NCBI GenBank assembly: GCA_015064945.1
Contig: SVRF01000020.1
Span: forward strand, 1-35,184
Origin: Oscillospiraceae bacterium
GTDB taxonomy: Bacteria; Bacillota; Clostridia; Oscillospirales; CAG-382
Reading direction: 5' to 3'
DNA length: 35,184 nucleotides
In this document: positions 32,128-35,184 of the stretch, one piece after another
Layout: each line of letters starts with the position of its first letter
Numbering within the stretch: the stretch's first letter is position 1
Notes under the pieces: generated by a model
Told to the model about the DNA's origin: nothing
Seen by the model: only the letters and a program-made list of their open reading frames with translations
Databases searched by the model: none
Program-made: the position numbers and the translations under genes

Positions 32128-33648
32128 TCACTCCATTACAAAAAAATTACAGGTACAGGGAGCCAATTCCACGGTTCCCGCTTTTGTATGCATGCCTTTC
32201 ATTTCAGGCAGCTCGTTCTTGTCTGATACAGTTAACGGCTTGCCGTTCAGGTACATTACTCTGCTGCGGTTGTCGCCACCTCCCGAAAGAGAATAGATTT
32301 CAGCATCACAAGGAAGCTCTACTGTGGTTGTATCGGTCAGCGAGTTATTGATAACGAGATACACACAGCCTTCTCTACCGTCTTTGCGGGAGTGGCAATA
32401 AACGTGTGCTCCCTCGGTATCGGGATTGCCGCAATCATAAACGGTAGTACCCATCAGTGTATTCCAAAGCAGAACGGCAAAGTAGTTTGGACGGGGTTCA
32501 AAGGTTCCGTGCTGAAGGAAACCGTAGTCGGAGGAAGCCAAGGTGTTGTGGAAGATCACACCGTCGGTTATGGTAGCAAAACTGCCGAGCTCATTGAGCG
32601 TGCGGAATACGTCAAGATAGGTTGATGCCCAGGTATCGCCACCGCCGCCTGCATCGCCCGATTCCGTTACCCACATCTGACCGCCCGGAACGTATTTGTC
32701 TCGGATCGGAACGTATATGTTGGCATTAGAGGATGCGACCGCCAAATATTCGTCGGTGTGCGCCTCGCTGCCGTTCCAATGACCTGCAGGCATCATAGAG
32801 GCAAGGCGTTCAGAAACTCCGTTGTAATAATGATAACTGAAAACATCAAGCGGAATCTTTGCGCCGTCCATCAGGTCGTGTGCCGTGCAGATCTGCATCA
32901 TCATTCCGATACCTGCACCGGCATTTTTGACGTCCATTTTGCCCATAGCACCGTCGCCGAGAGAGCAAGGCCCTACAATCAGGCAGTTCGGATAGTTTTC
33001 ACGAACCCACCCGTTAAATATGTCTTGGTCTCGCACAAAATCTGCGGCGGTATAGCCTTTGGGAGCACCGGACATTTCAAGCATATTCGGCTCGTTCATA
33101 AATTCGGCGGCATCAATATCCACGCCGTATTCATGGCTGAGATTAAATATCTTCTTGGTCTGTGTGAGGTCAAGCGGCCCGCCGTTCGGATGATCGCCGG
33201 CACAGTTGCTCACGGAGATAAGCAGCTTACCGTTTACCGCTTTTACGAAATCGAGAACACCGATCCATTGTTCCTTTGTCAGCACGCTTGCATAGCCTTC
33301 AGGTGCTTTGCCGCCTGTGGCTCCATCAAAATCGTAATAGGTCTTGGTCGCCCAAGAACCGGATACGCGAATCCAAGCGGAGCCAAGCTCTTTTGCACGT
33401 TTACGGAGCGTTTCATCATACAGATTGATCGGTGGATAATACTGCATCAGATCTGCCATTGCCGTAAAATCAGTAAGTTCGCCTGACACCTTAAATTCTT
33501 CAGTTCCCGCAATTTGTCCGGGTGTATACGCTTTCCAAAAAGTGCCGCCTGTGATCTCGGTCATTTCGATATTGTAGGACATCAGCCGTTCATCTACGGT
33601 ACGCAAAGCTTTTAATCCGGTGTTATTTAATGTGATTTTTTTACTCAT
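32128..33648 (-). CDS. GH79-like glycoside hydrolase (heparanase/beta-glucuronidase-type)
   Basis: 506 residues from the ATG at 33648, with AGAGGA 6 nt upstream. It is a TIM-barrel glycosidase of clan A type: the acid/base Glu186 lies in FMNEPN and the nucleophile Glu329 in MWVTES, followed by 'GGGGDTWASTYLDVFRTLNELG' and 'SDYGFL' as in heparanase-like GH79 enzymes (family assignment by resemblance). A small C-terminal beta domain (about 405-506) is typical. There is no signal peptide, so the enzyme is cytoplasmic or leaves by another route. The start overlaps the stop of the transporter gene upstream by 8 nt, so the two are translationally coupled. The GC content looks higher than in the genes left of 24.9 kb. 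Confidence 0.82.
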   Translation of the reverse strand: MSKKITLNNTGLKALRTVDERLMSYNIEMTEITGGTFWKAYTPGQIAGTEEFKVSGELTDFTAMADLMQYYPPINLYDETLRKRAKELGSAWIRVSGSWATKTYYDFDGATGGKAPEGYASVLTKEQWIGVLDFVKAVNGKLLISVSNCAGDHPNGGPLDLTQTKKIFNLSHEYGVDIDAAEFMNEPNMLEMSGAPKGYTAADFVRDQDIFNGWVRENYPNCLIVGPCSLGDGAMGKMDVKNAGAGIGMMMQICTAHDLMDGAKIPLDVFSYHYYNGVSERLASMMPAGHWNGSEAHTDEYLAVASSNANIYVPIRDKYVPGGQMWVTESGDAGGGGDTWASTYLDVFRTLNELGSFATITDGVIFHNTLASSDYGFLQHGTFEPRPNYFAVLLWNTLMGTTVYDCGNPDTEGAHVYCHSRKDGREGCVYLVINNSLTDTTTVELPCDAEIYSLSGGGDNRSRVMYLNGKPLTVSDKNELPEMKGMHTKAGTVELAPCTCNFFVME

Positions 33649-34792
33649 TCTCGTTCCTCTTTTCAATTTTTTGTTCTCTGTTTATTGTTGCCTCTTTTAT
33701 CAGTACATAGGCAGTCGATGCAATCGGCACGGACAGTAGCATACCGACAGGACCTGCAATTCCGCCGCCTACGGTAACGGCTGCAAGGATCCACATTCCC
33801 GGCAGGTTCACACGGCTACCCATTACTCTCGGATAGATGAGGTTTTCTTCAAGTTGTTGCAAAACAAGAATGAATATAATGAAAAATACCGCCTTCATCG
33901 GTTCTACCGTCAAAATCATAAACGCACCGACACCGGCACCTATAAAAGCGCCTACAACAGGAATCAAGGCAGTAACACCCACAAGCGCACCGATCATCGG
34001 TGCATACGGGAAACCAAAGATCCACATACCGATCATACAGAGGACACCGAGTATAACGGCCTCCAAGGACTGACCGGAGATAAAGTTACTGAAATTTTGA
34101 TTGGCGACAGATGCGGCGTGAATCGACCACTCGCCGAAGCTTTTCGGCAACCAAACACGAATCATACGTTTCGCCTGTGCTTTCAATTTGTCTTTGCTAA
34201 AGAGAATATAGATGGCAAAAACAAAGGAAATAAAGAAATCGTAGATGCCACCGACCAAAGAAGTGATAGTGCCTACAGCGGTATTCACGATCGTACCACT
34301 CTGATTTTTAAGCCAGGTCTGCAGGCTGTCAAGTAGCTTGTTCCAATCGGTGTTTATCAAAACACTTCCGAGTGGCAATTCGGCAAGCTCTGCCTCACTC
34401 ATCCCACTCAGCCTGTTTACAAGACCAATAACGCCTTGGACGATGACTTTGATGGCTTCCACGAGTTCGGGTATAACGAGCCATACAACACCGACCAAGA
34501 TGCCGATGATCAATACAAGGGAAATAATGAAGGATAACGGTCTGCGCAGTTTTTGTAGACCTTTTTTGTTTGTTTTACTCCAAATATGCGATTCGAAAAA
34601 TCGCATAGGCATGTTTAGAATAAGAGCTAGGGCAAAGCCGAGAATCAGCGGCATGATAAGTTCCGTAGCCCAAGATACAGCATTTGCAACAACGTCGATG
34701 TTCTGCACGCCGAGAAATATCAGAATGCAGGCGGTGGTAATACCAATCAACCACCTTGTTAATTTCTTGATCTTTTCGTATGTAAAATTCAT
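33641..34792 (-). CDS. AI-2E family transporter (PerM/YdiK/TqsA type)
   Basis: 383 residues from the ATG at 34792, with AGGAGT upstream; the longer frame to 34840 is unlikely. About eight hydrophobic segments with a central soluble part (about 120-190), and the conserved 'GALVGVTALIPVVGAFIGAGVGAFMIL' and 'LQQLEENLIYPRVMGSRVNLPGMWIL' regions (cited as landmarks: ALIPVVGAFIGAG and QLEENLIYPRVMG) define the family. Members export AI-2 or small solutes or move Na+/H+; the substrate is not predictable. It starts 4 nt after the TVP38-type gene and overlaps the glycosidase gene. Confidence 0.93.
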   Translation of the reverse strand: MNFTYEKIKKLTRWLIGITTACILIFLGVQNIDVVANAVSWATELIMPLILGFALALILNMPMRFFESHIWSKTNKKGLQKLRRPLSFIISLVLIIGILVGVVWLVIPELVEAIKVIVQGVIGLVNRLSGMSEAELAELPLGSVLINTDWNKLLDSLQTWLKNQSGTIVNTAVGTITSLVGGIYDFFISFVFAIYILFSKDKLKAQAKRMIRVWLPKSFGEWSIHAASVANQNFSNFISGQSLEAVILGVLCMIGMWIFGFPYAPMIGALVGVTALIPVVGAFIGAGVGAFMILTVEPMKAVFFIIFILVLQQLEENLIYPRVMGSRVNLPGMWILAAVTVGGGIAGPVGMLLSVPIASTAYVLIKEATINREQKIEKRNENE

Positions 34793-34796
34793 ACTT

Positions 34797-35184
34797 TTAA
34801 CTCCTATTCTTTTTTGATCTTCTCCATAAAAAATATACAAGGAAGGAAATAGCCGATATTCCTGCTGTTAGTGCAATAGATACCCAGAACATCGGTGACG
34901 ACGGGTCGGTAATATTTATACCGAGCAAGGTTGCGGCAACCACTCCCGGAAGTGTACCGAGAAAGCTGGCAAGCAGACTGGTCCAAAACGGTACCTTCCT
35001 TGCACCGAAATACATACTGATGGCATCCCCCGGCAAGCAAGAAATTACGCGGAGAAAGAAAGACATAAAGAAGTTATTACTTCCGCTTTCTCCGATGATT
35101 TCACCAAGTTTCGGATGCTTTTTACATAGCTTATCCGCAAAGCCTGCACCTGAAGCTCTGCCGATCCAATACGGAATAGCAAGC
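34797..35184 (-). CDS. TVP38/TMEM64 family membrane protein (5' end outside window)
   Basis: The minus-strand frame is open to the window edge, so the N-terminus is missing; 128 residues are visible. 'AIPYWIGRASGAG', then 'FMSFFLRVISCLPGDAISMYFGARKVPFWTS' (landmarks: RVISCLPGDAIS) and 'LGTLPGVVAATLLG' are the core signature of TVP38/DedA-superfamily proteins, now linked to lipid scrambling or transport across membranes. The C-terminus ends in a basic tail (RRSKKNRS). It is the first visible gene of the three-gene operon. Confidence 0.88.
   Translation of the reverse strand, partial: LAIPYWIGRASGAGFADKLCKKHPKLGEIIGESGSNNFFMSFFLRVISCLPGDAISMYFGARKVPFWTSLLASFLGTLPGVVAATLLGINITDPSSPMFWVSIALTAGISAISFLVYFLWRRSKKNRS

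Noticed and set aside
32758..33486. 242-codon plus-strand frame
   Set aside because: Antisense shadow of the GH79-like gene with its catalytic motifs intact.

Overview
The window looks like a low-GC Gram-positive, endospore-forming Firmicute of the class Clostridia (gut or rumen Oscillospiraceae/Ruminococcaceae type is my guess). The basis is strong Shine-Dalgarno sites, frequent TTGACA-N17-TATAAT-like promoters, many rho-independent terminators, GTG and TTG starts, a sigma-G gene, a collagen-like exosporium-type protein and a DD-carboxypeptidase. No species can be named from the sequence alone.

Layout. 1-780 is the 3' end of an rRNA operon with the unusual order 23S, tRNA-Lys(CTT), 5S, tRNA-Asn(GTT), then a terminator. 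866-5962 holds single genes, each with its own promoter and/or terminator: a membrane-anchored Mrr-type nuclease with an FtsK-gamma-like tail, a duplicated-domain lipoprotein, a SulP anion transporter and a tiny coiled-coil lipoprotein. 6038-10590 is a tightly coupled spermidine/putrescine operon (potABCD) ending in a small zinc-ribbon protein. 10653-14383 has an FHA-FHA-ABC exporter and a DD-carboxypeptidase transcribed divergently from paired promoters. 14385-19708 is a minus-strand block: a half-length membrane protein, a MsmX-type sugar ATPase, an RsuA pseudouridine synthase, a DUF4830-like protein and an ABC-F ATPase. 20024-24944 runs on the plus strand: proC, a membrane protein, a XerD-like recombinase with an altered catalytic arginine, a YesL-like membrane protein, a BclA-like collagen-repeat protein and the first 97 codons of sigG.

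At about 24,935 sigG stops abruptly and a foreign element begins. It carries, all on the minus strand, a large serine recombinase whose 3' end abuts the junction, a 52-residue protein, and about 1 kb without a convincing protein gene that I read as a large structured RNA. Then comes a 556-residue zinc-finger/HTH protein with a very basic tail, preceded by repeated 14-15 bp motifs. A solitary HipA-type kinase lies on the plus strand. The 3' part of sigG is not in the window, so the right end of the element is either beyond 35,184 or rearranged. The last 3 kb (minus strand) is a coupled operon: a TVP38-type membrane protein (cut by the window edge), an AI-2E-family transporter and a GH79-like glycosidase.

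Two observations stand out. First, an apparent skin-like interruption of the forespore sigma factor gene sigG by a serine-recombinase element. Second, inside it, a roughly 1-kb minus-strand RNA candidate made of repeated hairpin modules. Its duplicated stems keep pairing through compensatory changes, and its G-U pairs work only on the minus strand. I cannot match this RNA to a named family without a covariance-model search.
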